DNA from: an uncultured Lachnospiraceae bacterium
GTDB lineage: Bacteria; Bacillota; Clostridia; Lachnospirales; Lachnospiraceae
Reading direction: 5' to 3'
Assembly: GCA_910588215.1 (NCBI GenBank)
Contig: CAJUQJ010000023.1
Coordinates: 1 to 59,353 of the forward strand
Length of the DNA: 59,353 bases
Of the stretch, positions 23,461-32,291 are shown piece by piece. Position 1 is the first letter of the stretch. Every line of letters starts with the position of its first letter. The notes beneath the pieces are model-generated. The model saw nothing but the letters and a program-made list of their open reading frames with translations. It had not been told where the DNA came from and made no database searches. The translations under genes were made by a program, and so were the position numbers.

Positions 23461-26214
23461 TTAACGTTCCGCAGTCTCGTAGATACTTCTGACCCGATAA
23501 GCGCCGCCGACAGTCGTGCCGTCGTCGGTAAAGTCACGGCAAGGAAGGATGCGGAAGGTTCTTGTACCCGCTTCCATATCGACGAAATTGTCATCGAGCC
23601 GGAGCACGCCGTCTGCCGTCTCCACGCTGACAGACTTTGCATAGTTCTTTGCCGTTACGGTCACCACATCATCTTCCACATTGACCTGCAGCTGCGGGTC
23701 TAAGAATGCGTAGTGTTTTGGGGCACAGAACAAGGTACTGCCGGAAGACACAACGGCGCCGTCAACATAGAGCGCATATTCCAGATGGACTTTCAGCGGA
23801 TCTTGGCCGTTGAAATCCAGATGGGGCAGCCATACACCGCCGTAGGCAGGCGCGGACACCTCAAACTGTCCTTCCTGTACGACGGAGGAATCGGGCAGCC
23901 GCAGCGCCCATTTTACAACGCCTGTCACCGGATTGGCGGTCTCGTTGGCCACATGCAGGTCGGCGCTGATATCGATGGGACGGGGCATTGTGTTGGCATA
24001 AGGCTTCTGATCGATCTCACCATGTTCTTCGCAGGAGATGAGTATTGGTGCGAACATCCGCTTCTCGGCATACTGCAATGCTTTCCAGTTACCGTAATAG
24101 TCCACGCTGGCCCAGGAAGCTACCGGCCAGATGTCGTTTAACTGCCATACGACGGTGCCCATGCAGGTGCCGCGGAACCGCCTGAAATGCTCGACCCCGT
24201 AGCGGATGGCATCCGCCTGCAGGAGCTGGGAGCAGTAGAGCAGTTCGTCGAAATTCTTCGGATACAGATACGTCTGGGCGAGATAATTGCTGATCTTGCC
24301 GTTGGCAGCGGTATTGCGCTGGTGCATCTCCATCACCCGAGAATAGATATTCCGGTCACCCTCTGCCGTAAAGCGGCGGATCGTCTGCAGGGCAGGGAAG
24401 GACTGGAAGCCGAATTCGGAGAGGAAACGGTAGTGATGTTTTCTGTAGGCCGTAAAAGGTTCGTTGCCGTGCCAAACACCCCAATAGTGGACGTCGCCCA
24501 CATTCTCGGCATTGCTGTTCTCGTAATTGCCGCCGGAGCTGGGAGAAGATGGCCAGTAAAAGGTCATGGGGTCTTCTTCTGCAACGATCCGCGGGATGAT
24601 GTATTCATACAGTTTGATATAATCATAATACTGTTTCTTGGACTTCGGCCAGGCATACGATTCATATTGGGTCTCCATCTCATTGTTGCCGCACCATAAG
24701 CCGATGCAGGGATGGGAGCGGAGTCTGCGGATGTTCTGGCGGAGCTCCGCGGATATATTTTCTTCAAAGGCATGGTCCAACTCATAGGAGGCACAGGCAA
24801 ACATGAAATCGTGCCAGATGAGGAGTCCCCGTTCATCGCACACGTCGTAGAAGAAGTCATCCATAAAATACCCGCCGCCCCAGATGCGGATACAGTTAAA
24901 ATGGGATTCCTGAGCGGTGGCCAGCAGCAGGTCGGTACGATCTTTTGTCTGTCTTGTGAGGATATTATCCTCCGGGATGTAATCAGCTCCCATGGCGAAA
25001 ATCTGCAGGCCGTTGACTTCAAAGGCGAAATTCCGGCCGGGCAGTTTACTGGATTTGCGGTCAGTGACAAGCATCATCTTGCTGCCGTGGTTCATAAGGA
25101 TGTTTGTGCCGTCGTCCAAATCTTCTTCCTGATCGGTGAGATGCGGATCCCACACTTCATCGGGCATTGGATCCGTGTTCACGGTCATGGTCCGAAGACC
25201 GATCCGCTTGTGCCATACATCCAGAGGAGCAGGAGGTATAGAGGTGGTCTCTGCCTCAGTAAGCAGCAGCGCCTTCACTTCGTAAAGGGGTTGTTCTCCG
25301 TAACCGTTGGGCCACCAGAGCTGGGGGTCACTGACGGTAAGTTCTGCGCGAACATGGCTGCTCCGCAGACCGTCCTGTAATCCTGTCAGTGCCAGGGAAG
25401 GAGCGGAACCTGCAAAGACATCGATCGGTGCGCTCTCGGCAGACAGAGTAGTACCACCGTCGGGTGCGGTCACGAGCAGGACTAATTTGACCTTGTCTGC
25501 GCCGGCTTCCGGCATCCATTCGATCTCGGCGTCCGCAGTCAGGTGCACACCGGAAACGGTATTGCCGTGAGTGCCCGTTGCCGTCACCTGATGCTGCTGG
25601 GTGAGATGAACCTGCGCGATGCGGGCGGTCTTTACAGCCTGGATGGAAACCGGTCGGAAAAGCCCGGCATCAGGGAGCCTCGGGCCCCAGTCCCAGCCGA
25701 ACATGCAGGCTGCCTTGCGGATATGGGGAAAGCCTGGCATGGCATCGGAAGAACCGCCTACAGGACACTTCTCGTTTGCCTCATGGATAAAGCGGGTGGG
25801 AGAGTGCAGCACCACCTTCAGGTGATAAACGGTGTCCGCCTCGTCGTCCCCTGTCTCGGCAGTGATATCATACTCCCAGACGCGGTTCATGTTGTTGGCG
25901 CCGCCCAGCTTTTTGCCGTTCAGATAGACGTCAGCCAGTGTATCGATTCCCTCAAAGCGCAGGAAGAGGCGGTCTGCTTTCCTGGCCTCACTGCAAAGTG
26001 TGAAATCTGTCTCGTAGGCGAAATCATTGTCCATTAGTTTCAGGGCCGTCAGTTCATTATCCCGATAAAAGGGATCCGGGATCAGGTTCCGCTCCAGCAG
26101 GGTACTGTATACGGTGGAAGGAACTTTGGTCTCGATGGGAGTCTCGGGGATGTTGTAGACATTTGTACCGAGAACGGTTAAAGTCCAATGGTCGTTTAGA
26201 TTGATCGTTTTCAT
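23461..26214 (-). CDS. GH2 beta-mannosidase
   Basis: 917 residues with AGGAGGAAATGCC before the ATG. The order is that of GH2 mannosidases: sugar-binding jelly roll (about 1-210, with RLFLRFEGIDTLADVYLNGK), Ig-like domain, TIM barrel (about 330-690) and C-terminal sandwiches. The probable acid/base Glu is in LWCGNNEMETQ (near 510) and the nucleophile Glu in FLSEFGFQSFP (near 600); a W-G-G-G-Y motif (IRIWGGGYFMDDFFYD) lines the pocket. No signal peptide, so it should act in the cytoplasm on imported manno-oligosaccharides. Convergent with the AraC gene. The product mannose would need ManA, and only a broken manA is present in this window. Confidence 0.93.
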   Translation of the reverse strand: MKTINLNDHWTLTVLGTNVYNIPETPIETKVPSTVYSTLLERNLIPDPFYRDNELTALKLMDNDFAYETDFTLCSEARKADRLFLRFEGIDTLADVYLNGKKLGGANNMNRVWEYDITAETGDDEADTVYHLKVVLHSPTRFIHEANEKCPVGGSSDAMPGFPHIRKAACMFGWDWGPRLPDAGLFRPVSIQAVKTARIAQVHLTQQHQVTATGTHGNTVSGVHLTADAEIEWMPEAGADKVKLVLLVTAPDGGTTLSAESAPIDVFAGSAPSLALTGLQDGLRSSHVRAELTVSDPQLWWPNGYGEQPLYEVKALLLTEAETTSIPPAPLDVWHKRIGLRTMTVNTDPMPDEVWDPHLTDQEEDLDDGTNILMNHGSKMMLVTDRKSSKLPGRNFAFEVNGLQIFAMGADYIPEDNILTRQTKDRTDLLLATAQESHFNCIRIWGGGYFMDDFFYDVCDERGLLIWHDFMFACASYELDHAFEENISAELRQNIRRLRSHPCIGLWCGNNEMETQYESYAWPKSKKQYYDYIKLYEYIIPRIVAEEDPMTFYWPSSPSSGGNYENSNAENVGDVHYWGVWHGNEPFTAYRKHHYRFLSEFGFQSFPALQTIRRFTAEGDRNIYSRVMEMHQRNTAANGKISNYLAQTYLYPKNFDELLYCSQLLQADAIRYGVEHFRRFRGTCMGTVVWQLNDIWPVASWASVDYYGNWKALQYAEKRMFAPILISCEEHGEIDQKPYANTMPRPIDISADLHVANETANPVTGVVKWALRLPDSSVVQEGQFEVSAPAYGGVWLPHLDFNGQDPLKVHLEYALYVDGAVVSSGSTLFCAPKHYAFLDPQLQVNVEDDVVTVTAKNYAKSVSVETADGVLRLDDNFVDMEAGTRTFRILPCRDFTDDGTTVGGAYRVRSIYETAER

Positions 26215-26417
26215 GGCATTTCCTCCTGATGATTCTTTCCGGTACGCAGCATTTATGATCCTGTAAAAGGGTGATACAGTGTACCGGCGTGCAGTATGTC
26301 TGATAAATCTAATGATGTTATTGTAGTATTGTTTAGGGAAATGTGGTAAGAAAAATCTCTGACAAAATAGGAGGAATCTCTGAATTGCATTTTGTGCGAT
26401 ATTTTGGAAAAGAATGA

Positions 26418-26447
26418 TTGAAGTATGAGGTAAGAGGATGCTATAAT
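26418..26447 (+). promoter_or_regulatory. Promoter of the Fe-alcohol dehydrogenase gene
   Basis: TTGAAG (26418-26423), 18-base spacer, TATAAT (26442-26447), 33 bases before the ATG at 26481. Confidence 0.55.
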
Positions 26448-26480
26448 AGAACTTAACGAAAAGAAAGAGAGGGTATTATC

Positions 26481-27623
26481 ATGGTGAATCGGTTTGTTTT
26501 GAATGGGATTTCTTATCATGGAGCGGGGGCGATCAAAGAAATTCCGGGGATCATAAAGAGCAAGGGCTTTCAGAAGGCCTTCGTGGCATCGGATCCGGAT
26601 CTGGTGAAATTTGGGGTGACGGCGAAGGTGACGAAGCTGTTGGAGGAAGAAGGGCTGGCTTATGAAGTGTATTCAGATATCAAGCCCAATCCGACCATTG
26701 AGAATGTGAAAGCCGGTGTGGCGGCTTACAAGGCATCGGGCGCCGATTATATGATCACCATCGGCGGTGGTTCATCCATGGATACCGGTAAGGCCATCGG
26801 CATTATCATCAACAATCCCGAGTTTGAGGATGTGCGTTCTCTGGAAGGGGTAGCGCCGACGAAGAATAAGACCGTGTACACGATCGCGGTGCCGACCACG
26901 GCGGGCACGGCTGCAGAAGCAACGATCAACTACGTGATCACGGACGTGGAGAAGAAGCGGAAGTTCGTGTGCGTTGACGTCAATGACATCCCGGATGTGG
27001 CCATCGTGGATCCGGATATGATGTCCAGCATGCCCAAGGGGCTGACGGCGGCGACCGGTATGGATGCATTGACCCATGCGATCGAGGGATATACCACGAA
27101 GGCGGCCTGGAGACTGGCTGACTGTTTGAATTTAGAAGCGATCAGGCTGATTGCCGAGAATCTGCGGGGCGCGGTGGAGAATACGACGGAAGGCCGCGAG
27201 GGCATGGCACTGGGACAGTTTGTGACCGGTATGGCCTTTTCCAATGTAGGTCTTGGTATTGCCCATTCCATGGCGCATACGCTGGGTGCTGTATACGATA
27301 CGCCGCATGGTGTGGCATGTGCGATGATGCTGCCGATTGTTATGGAATACAATGCGGAGACGACAGGAGAGAAGTTCAAGGATATCGCGGAGGCGATGGG
27401 TGTGGATACGGCTGGTATGTCTCAGGAGGAATACCGTAAGGCGGCAGTGGCGGCAGTACGGCAGCTGTCCGAGGATGTAGGCATTCCGTCCAAGCTGGAA
27501 GCGTTGAAGGAAGAGGACCTGGATTTCCTGGCAGAGTCTGCATTTGCAGATGCCTGCTGCCCGGGTAACCCGAAGGATACCAGTGTGGAAGATCTGAAGG
27601 ATCTGTTCCGCAAACTTATGTAG
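26481..27623 (+). CDS. Iron-containing alcohol dehydrogenase (FucO-like)
   Basis: 380 residues. NAD-binding ITIGGGSSMDTGKAIGI, a family motif VPTTAGTAAEATINYVI and metal ligands in MDALTHAIEGYTTKAAW, VGLGIAHSMAHTLGAVYD (two His) and the nearby His in TPHGVACAMMLP. The length equals the family norm. Closest by motif to lactaldehyde/1,2-propanediol or butanol dehydrogenases. Expected to reduce an aldehyde with NADH in fermentation. It has its own promoter and GAGAGGG before the ATG. Confidence 0.92.
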   Translation: MVNRFVLNGISYHGAGAIKEIPGIIKSKGFQKAFVASDPDLVKFGVTAKVTKLLEEEGLAYEVYSDIKPNPTIENVKAGVAAYKASGADYMITIGGGSSMDTGKAIGIIINNPEFEDVRSLEGVAPTKNKTVYTIAVPTTAGTAAEATINYVITDVEKKRKFVCVDVNDIPDVAIVDPDMMSSMPKGLTAATGMDALTHAIEGYTTKAAWRLADCLNLEAIRLIAENLRGAVENTTEGREGMALGQFVTGMAFSNVGLGIAHSMAHTLGAVYDTPHGVACAMMLPIVMEYNAETTGEKFKDIAEAMGVDTAGMSQEEYRKAAVAAVRQLSEDVGIPSKLEALKEEDLDFLAESAFADACCPGNPKDTSVEDLKDLFRKLM

Positions 27624-27973
27624 TGTGCAGAACGGTTTCGGAGAGTGATGAGGTTTTGGTTTTTGAATTTCAGGGCATTTGGTTTACGTGATGCCTGATC
27701 GAGATTTTTCTTCGTGAGGTCTTTGCCTTCATGCAGCAGTGTCCGCCGGATAGGTGCGCTGCTGCATGAAGCACGGCCTTCATATCTTCAGTGTGGTTTA
27801 AGGTAAGATTTTCTTTGGAGTGCTGTAGATTCCGGTGTGATTCATTACAAACTTAGGAACTGTCATTAAGAACAAGACTGTGTGTCAGATGCGCCTGTCT
27901 ATGGGTATCCGTGCCGTGTCGGTGTGGAACAAGTCCGGGGACTGTAAGATACAGGGTAGGAGAGAAGATATCT
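27624..27973. other. Intergenic stretch with one long perfect inverted repeat
   Basis: No gene seen in these 350 bases. CTTCATGCAGCAG (27727-27739) and CTGCTGCATGAAG (27759-27771) form a 13-bp perfect stem with a 19-base loop, about 100 bases after the dehydrogenase stop. No U-tract follows, so it is at best a poor terminator; processing or stabilising roles are possible. Confidence 0.5.
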
Positions 27974-28891
27974 ATGCAGTGGAATGATTTGAGTATAAGT
28001 CCTTGCAATCTGTGTCCGCGGGCGTGCATGGCGGACAGGGAGGCAGGGCAGGTGGGATTCTGCCGTGTGGACGATGTGGTCCGGGTGGCCAGAGCTGCGC
28101 TGCATTGGTGGGAGGAGACGTGTATTTCCGGGGAGAAGGGTTCCGGGACGGTATTCTTTACGGGCTGTAATCTGCGCTGTGTTTACTGTCAGAATTACGA
28201 GATTGCGGCGGGCGGCATTGGAAAGCCGGTATCGGTCAGGCGGCTGGCAGAGATCTTCCTGGAGTTGCAGGCAAAGGGAGCGGCCAATATCAATCTGGTG
28301 ACGCCGGATCATTATGTGACAAAAGTGGCTAAAGCCGTGTTGATGGCCAGACAGATGGGGCTTATCCTGCCGGTGGTTTACAATGGCAGCGGCTATGAGA
28401 AGCAGGAAGTGATCCGGCATCTGGCAGGGATTGTTGATATTTACCTGACGGATTTCAAATATATAGATCCGGTGCTTGCTGCCCGCTATTCTGCGGCGCC
28501 GGATTACCCGGAGGTGGCCAGGGCGGCTCTGGCGGAGATGGTCAGAACGGTGGGCGCACCGGCCTTTGACGGAAGCGGCATGATGCTGAAGGGCGTGATC
28601 GTCAGGCATCTGCTCCTGCCCGGGCATAAGCGGAATGCCAAAGATGTGATCCGGTATGTGTATGAGACATACGGCGATGACGTCTATATAAGCCTGATGA
28701 ATCAGTACACACCTTTGGACAGGCTGCGGCAAAGACCGGAATACCGGGAGATCTACAGGAAGGTGACCAGGCGGGAATATGAGACGGTGGTGGATTACGC
28801 GTTACAGCTGGGAGTCTGCAATGCTTTTGTGCAGGAAGGGGATACGGCGAAGGAGAGTTTTATCCCGGCCTTTGACGGGGAAGGGATCTGA
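27974..28891 (+). CDS. Radical SAM protein of the PflX type
   Basis: Start at ATG 27974, behind TAGGAGAGAAG; an upstream in-frame ATG lacks a site. 305 residues. The N-terminal cysteines NLCPRACMADREAGQVGFC match the PflX group (COG1313, from memory). The SAM cluster is C-N-L-R-C-V-Y-C (TGCNLRCVYCQN), a C-x3-C-x2-C motif, followed by INLVTPDHYV and DIYLTDFKYID. The group is related to pyruvate-formate-lyase activases; its substrate is uncertain. It lies between an alcohol dehydrogenase and a MATE exporter. Confidence 0.88.
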   Translation: MQWNDLSISPCNLCPRACMADREAGQVGFCRVDDVVRVARAALHWWEETCISGEKGSGTVFFTGCNLRCVYCQNYEIAAGGIGKPVSVRRLAEIFLELQAKGAANINLVTPDHYVTKVAKAVLMARQMGLILPVVYNGSGYEKQEVIRHLAGIVDIYLTDFKYIDPVLAARYSAAPDYPEVARAALAEMVRTVGAPAFDGSGMMLKGVIVRHLLLPGHKRNAKDVIRYVYETYGDDVYISLMNQYTPLDRLRQRPEYREIYRKVTRREYETVVDYALQLGVCNAFVQEGDTAKESFIPAFDGEGI

Positions 28892-28990
28892 CAGGATATA
28901 CGGACGGGGAAGGTGAATGAACCGGGCCAAATATCTGCAAACAGCCACTTGGCTTGTTGCACGCGGGAATAAAATGTTAGGAGAAAGAAT

Positions 28991-30367
28991 ATGGGATTAC
29001 TGAAGAAATTTATCGAACCGGTGGATATGACGGAAGGGTCGCCTTGGCAGAAGATCGTATTGTTTGCGGTGCCGATGCTGGTGGGCAATATCGCCCAGCA
29101 GCTCTACAATACGGTGGACAGCGTGGTGGTGGGAAACTATGTGGGAGATAATGCCCTGGCGGCAGTGGGAAGCGCAGGCCCGATCCTGAACTTGCTGATC
29201 GTTCTGTTTGTGGGGATCAGTGTGGGGGCGGGCATTATGGTGTCGCAGTATTTCGGCGCTAAGGAGCGGGTGAAATTGTCTACCACTATCGGAAACTGTA
29301 TCACGTTGACAGGCATTGCCACTTTATTCGTTATGGTCGTGGCATCTCTGGTGGCAAGACCGCTTCTGGAACTTCTGGATACGCCTGAGTCGATCATTGG
29401 GTGGTGTCAGTCTTATCTGCTGATCCTGTTTATCGGATCCGGCGGGCTGGCCTTTTACAATATACTGAGCGGCGTGCTGCGGGGACTGGGAGATTCCATG
29501 TCTGCGCTGATTTATCTGTTGGTCTCCACAATAGTCAACATCGTGCTGGATCTGCTGTTTGTGGCGAAATTAGGCATGGGAGTGAACGGCGTGGCGCTGG
29601 CGACAGTGATCGCACAGGCGATCTCGGCCCTCTTGTGCCTGCTGCGGTTGATGAGGATGCAGGAGTTGTTTGAGTTGAAGCCTTGCTATCTGAAACTGCA
29701 GCGGAAGTATACAAGGAAGATCATTAAGCTGGGGCTTCCTTCCGGTATTACCCAGGCGATCTTTTCCATGGCGATGATCGTGGTGCAGTCTCTGACCAAC
29801 AGCTTCGGGGAGATGTTTATCGCCGCTAACGTGATCGTGATGCGTGTGGATGGCTTTGCCATGATGCCCAACTTCTCTTTCGGAACGGCGATGACGACTT
29901 ACGCCGGGCAGAACGTAGGAGCGAGACGAGACGACCGGGTGGACACGGGTGCGAAGCAGGGAACGTTGATCGCGGTGGTGATATCAGCGGTGATCACGTC
30001 ATTGATCCTGATCTTCGGCAAGGCGTTGATGGGAATCTTCACCAAGACGCCGGAACTGGTGGACTTAAGCCGTGATATGATGGGCATTCTTGCGGTGGGC
30101 TATGTGGCGATGGCAGTGACCCAGAGCCTTTCCGGTGTTATGAGAGGTGCAGGCGATACGATGACGCCCATGTGGATATCCATTGCTACAACGATCCTGA
30201 TACGTGTACCCATTGCCTATGGCATATCCTTCCTGACCAGGACGGCTGAACTGCCCAACGGGCGGCAGGAGTGTATCTTTATCTCGCTGTTGGCTTCCTG
30301 GCTGATCGGCGCGCTGATCACTTACATCTTCTATCGGAGAGGGAAGTGGAAGGAGAAGGCGATCTAA
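28991..30367 (+). CDS. MATE family efflux transporter
   Basis: 458 residues, the usual length, with twelve hydrophobic segments in two similar halves. It has the N-terminal IVLFAVPMLVGNIAQQLYNT and VDSVVVGNYVGDNALAAVGS, and later GFAMMPNFSFGTAMTTYAG with QNVGAR. Drug or metabolite export with Na+ or H+. AGGAG precedes the ATG by seven bases. It differs from the MATE gene at 1613 in having no kinase-like tail. Confidence 0.92.
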   Translation: MGLLKKFIEPVDMTEGSPWQKIVLFAVPMLVGNIAQQLYNTVDSVVVGNYVGDNALAAVGSAGPILNLLIVLFVGISVGAGIMVSQYFGAKERVKLSTTIGNCITLTGIATLFVMVVASLVARPLLELLDTPESIIGWCQSYLLILFIGSGGLAFYNILSGVLRGLGDSMSALIYLLVSTIVNIVLDLLFVAKLGMGVNGVALATVIAQAISALLCLLRLMRMQELFELKPCYLKLQRKYTRKIIKLGLPSGITQAIFSMAMIVVQSLTNSFGEMFIAANVIVMRVDGFAMMPNFSFGTAMTTYAGQNVGARRDDRVDTGAKQGTLIAVVISAVITSLILIFGKALMGIFTKTPELVDLSRDMMGILAVGYVAMAVTQSLSGVMRGAGDTMTPMWISIATTILIRVPIAYGISFLTRTAELPNGRQECIFISLLASWLIGALITYIFYRRGKWKEKAI

Positions 30368-30449
30368 GCTGCATGCTTTTGATTCTGATCGGTTCTGAGT
30401 TTGTGCTGGCCAGTATTATCTTTTCTTTCCTTATATAAAGCAATCAGTG

Positions 30450-30605
30450 GGATATTAGTAACAGTTCAGCCTTGCACTATTCCGCGAGTAAAATCGCTCT
30501 GTATGCGATTTTGCGAGTTATGCAAGCGCCAAAATGCGACTTTGGAGCATTTTGTGTGCATCAGGTGTGACAGAGAAGCCGAGGGCTGAACTGTTACGGA
30601 TATTA
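30450..30605 (+). mobile_element. IS66-type non-autonomous element, copy A, with target duplication
   Basis: The element proper is 30458-30597 (140 bp). Its ends are GTAACAGTTCAGCC and the exact complement, and on each side stands GGATATTA (30450-30457 and 30598-30605), an 8-bp target duplication. Terminal GTAA and 8-bp duplications are the known signature of IS66-family insertion. The interior codes for nothing. It folds into two hairpins: CGAGTAAAATCGC with GCGATTTTGCGAG, and CAAAATGC with GCATTTTG. Confidence 0.85.
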
Positions 30606-30626
30606 GCCCCGGTCGTTGTATAACGA

Positions 30627-30655
30627 TTGCTTTTATAAGGGAAAGATGATACACT
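30627..30655 (+). promoter_or_regulatory. Possible promoter of the second ROK gene
   Basis: TTGCTT (30627-30632), 17-base spacer, TACACT (30650-30655); 37 bases before the ATG and just outside the mobile element. Confidence 0.35.
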
Positions 30656-30691
30656 TAACAAAATACTTTAATAAAGATGCGGGGAACCGGG

Positions 30692-31819
30692 ATGGACAGA
30701 AAGAATATAACAAACATGGAAGTAAAGAAGAAGAACAGGAACAGAGTTTTTCGCTATATATGTAAGATGGGAACGGTGTCAAATCCGGACATCGCATATG
30801 GACTTAAGATCAGTCTGCCGACAGCGACGCAGATGACGAAAGAACTGATAGAGGAAGGGCTGGTAGAGGAGAAAGGCGAATTGCAGTCAACCGGAGGACG
30901 GCGGGCTAAAGCCTTGTCTGCAGTTGTCAATGCCAGGCTGGCGATAGGGCTGGATATCACCAAGAATCACATTACGCTGGTGCTGACGAATATCGTGGGA
31001 GAGATCCTGAAATATGAGCGCATTTGCAAACCTTACATTTCAGGAGATGCGTATTATCAGCAGATCAATGAGAGGCTGGAAAGCTTTCTGGATGAGAGCG
31101 GCGCTGACAGGGATAAGATTTTAGGCATAGGGATATCTTTTCCCGGAATCATAGATTTGGATAAGGAACTGGTAACGTATTCTCATATACTGGGTGTGGA
31201 GGAGATCCCGTTTGCCTCGGTGGGCAGGTTTTTTGCTTATCCTTGTTTTTTCCTGAATGATGCAAACGCGGGAGCCTATGCGGAAGGGATCCAGAACGAG
31301 GAAGCAGAGCGTTTCTTTTATCTGTCTTTGAGCAATACGGTAGGCGGAGCCGTTTTCAGTGATAATGAATTGATGCAGGGCAGGAATTTCAGGTGCGGCG
31401 AAGTGGGCCATATGACAGTCGTTATTGACGGGGAAAGATGCTACTGTGGGAAAAAGGGATGCCTGGATGCTTACTGTGCTGCATGGCGTCTGTCTGAAGC
31501 GGCGGACGGAAAGCTGGAACAGTTTTTCCGGCTGTTAGACCAGGGAGATGTGAGGGCGGTAAACATATGGGATGCCTATACAAACTATCTGGCTATCGCC
31601 GTCAATAATATCCACATGGTCCTGGATTGCGATATTGTCATAGGGGGCTATGTAGGGAGCTGCATGGGGACGCATCTTCACCAACTGTGGGATAAAGTTG
31701 TGGACAGGAATACCTTTGGGGAAAGGGAACCTTATGTGAAAGTGTGTAATTATAAGGTGGCAGCGGCCGCGCTGGGCGCAGCGTTGAAAGTGATCGAGAC
31801 GTTTGTGAGCCAGATATAG
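30692..31819 (+). CDS. ROK family transcriptional regulator
   Basis: ATG 30692 (MDRKNITNMEVKKKNRNRVF) is preceded by CGGGGAACC; an ATG at 30677 is possible. 375 residues. The N-terminal winged helix (GTVSNPDIAYGLKISLPTAT) precedes an ROK domain with zinc motif CYCGKKGCLDAYC and IVGEILKYERICKPY. It is a clear paralogue of the ROK gene at 10945. It lies ahead of the Zn-alcohol dehydrogenase in the same direction, a sensible regulator for it (inference); repeats fill the 470 bases between. Confidence 0.9.
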   Translation: MDRKNITNMEVKKKNRNRVFRYICKMGTVSNPDIAYGLKISLPTATQMTKELIEEGLVEEKGELQSTGGRRAKALSAVVNARLAIGLDITKNHITLVLTNIVGEILKYERICKPYISGDAYYQQINERLESFLDESGADRDKILGIGISFPGIIDLDKELVTYSHILGVEEIPFASVGRFFAYPCFFLNDANAGAYAEGIQNEEAERFFYLSLSNTVGGAVFSDNELMQGRNFRCGEVGHMTVVIDGERCYCGKKGCLDAYCAAWRLSEAADGKLEQFFRLLDQGDVRAVNIWDAYTNYLAIAVNNIHMVLDCDIVIGGYVGSCMGTHLHQLWDKVVDRNTFGEREPYVKVCNYKVAAAALGAALKVIETFVSQI

Positions 31820-31821
31820 GA

Positions 31822-32078
31822 GAAAAGTGGTAACAGTTTGACCCCGGTCTTTGTATTTACTGCAAAGGCCGGATTCAGTAACTAGTACTCCGTACTTGAA
31901 GTTCCTGTGCAAATTTTCGAGGATATTTTTTCGAGTGTACAAGTTCAGAAACGGAGGCGTAGCGGGCTACGTTGAGTATTCTGGGCTTGTGCAATCGGGA
32001 AAATAGACCGAAATATTTGCACAAGGGTTTTCAGTACGGAGTACTAGGAAGCCGAAGGCTGAATAGTTACGAAAGGTG
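31822..32078 (+). mobile_element. Decayed IS66-type element, copy C, carrying a nested 166-bp element
   Basis: Left end GTAACAGTTTGACC (31830-31843) and right end GGCTGAATAGTTAC (32057-32070) are imperfect versions of the ends of copies A and B. The flanks GAAAAGTG (31822-31829) and GAAAGGTG (32071-32078) agree at seven of eight bases, an old target duplication. The 166-bp element sits inside, so the IS66-type insertion came first. Without the insert the element would be about 75 bp. Confidence 0.65.
31882..32047 (-). mobile_element. 166-bp terminal-inverted-repeat element, copy 2
   Basis: Exact reverse complement of 19065-19230 over the full length, with the same CTAGTACTCCGTACT ends. Complete identity of two non-coding copies 12.8 kb apart points to recent movement or to gene conversion. 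Confidence 0.85.
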
Positions 32079-32180
32079 CAGGAATGGCAGAGATACAGGA
32101 TCTTAATTAGCATTTTTACACAAAAACAGATAAGATATGTTGTCTAATATCACGTAAATAATGGATTTTTGAAAATAGGA

Positions 32181-32207
32181 TTGACAGGAACGGCGAGTCG
32201 GTATAAT
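32181..32207 (+). promoter_or_regulatory. Promoter of the Zn-alcohol dehydrogenase gene
   Basis: TTGACA (32181-32186), a short 15-base spacer, TATAAT (32202-32207). Both hexamers are perfect. The leader would be about 80 bases. Confidence 0.6.
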
Positions 32208-32291
32208 ATAAAAATTAGCAACATAATAAAACTATTTAATAAAGTATGTATAAAAGCGGAATACATTAAATCATCCAAAGGAGAGAGTGCT

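Noticed and set aside
24187..25380. Two long plus-strand frames opposite the GH2 gene
   Set aside because: Antisense to the conserved catalytic barrel of the beta-mannosidase; no independent support.
32169..32291. Longer N-terminus for the Zn-alcohol dehydrogenase
   Set aside because: The extra 41 codons overlap the -35 and -10 elements. The ATG at 32292 has the proper AAAGGAGAG and the family's normal start.
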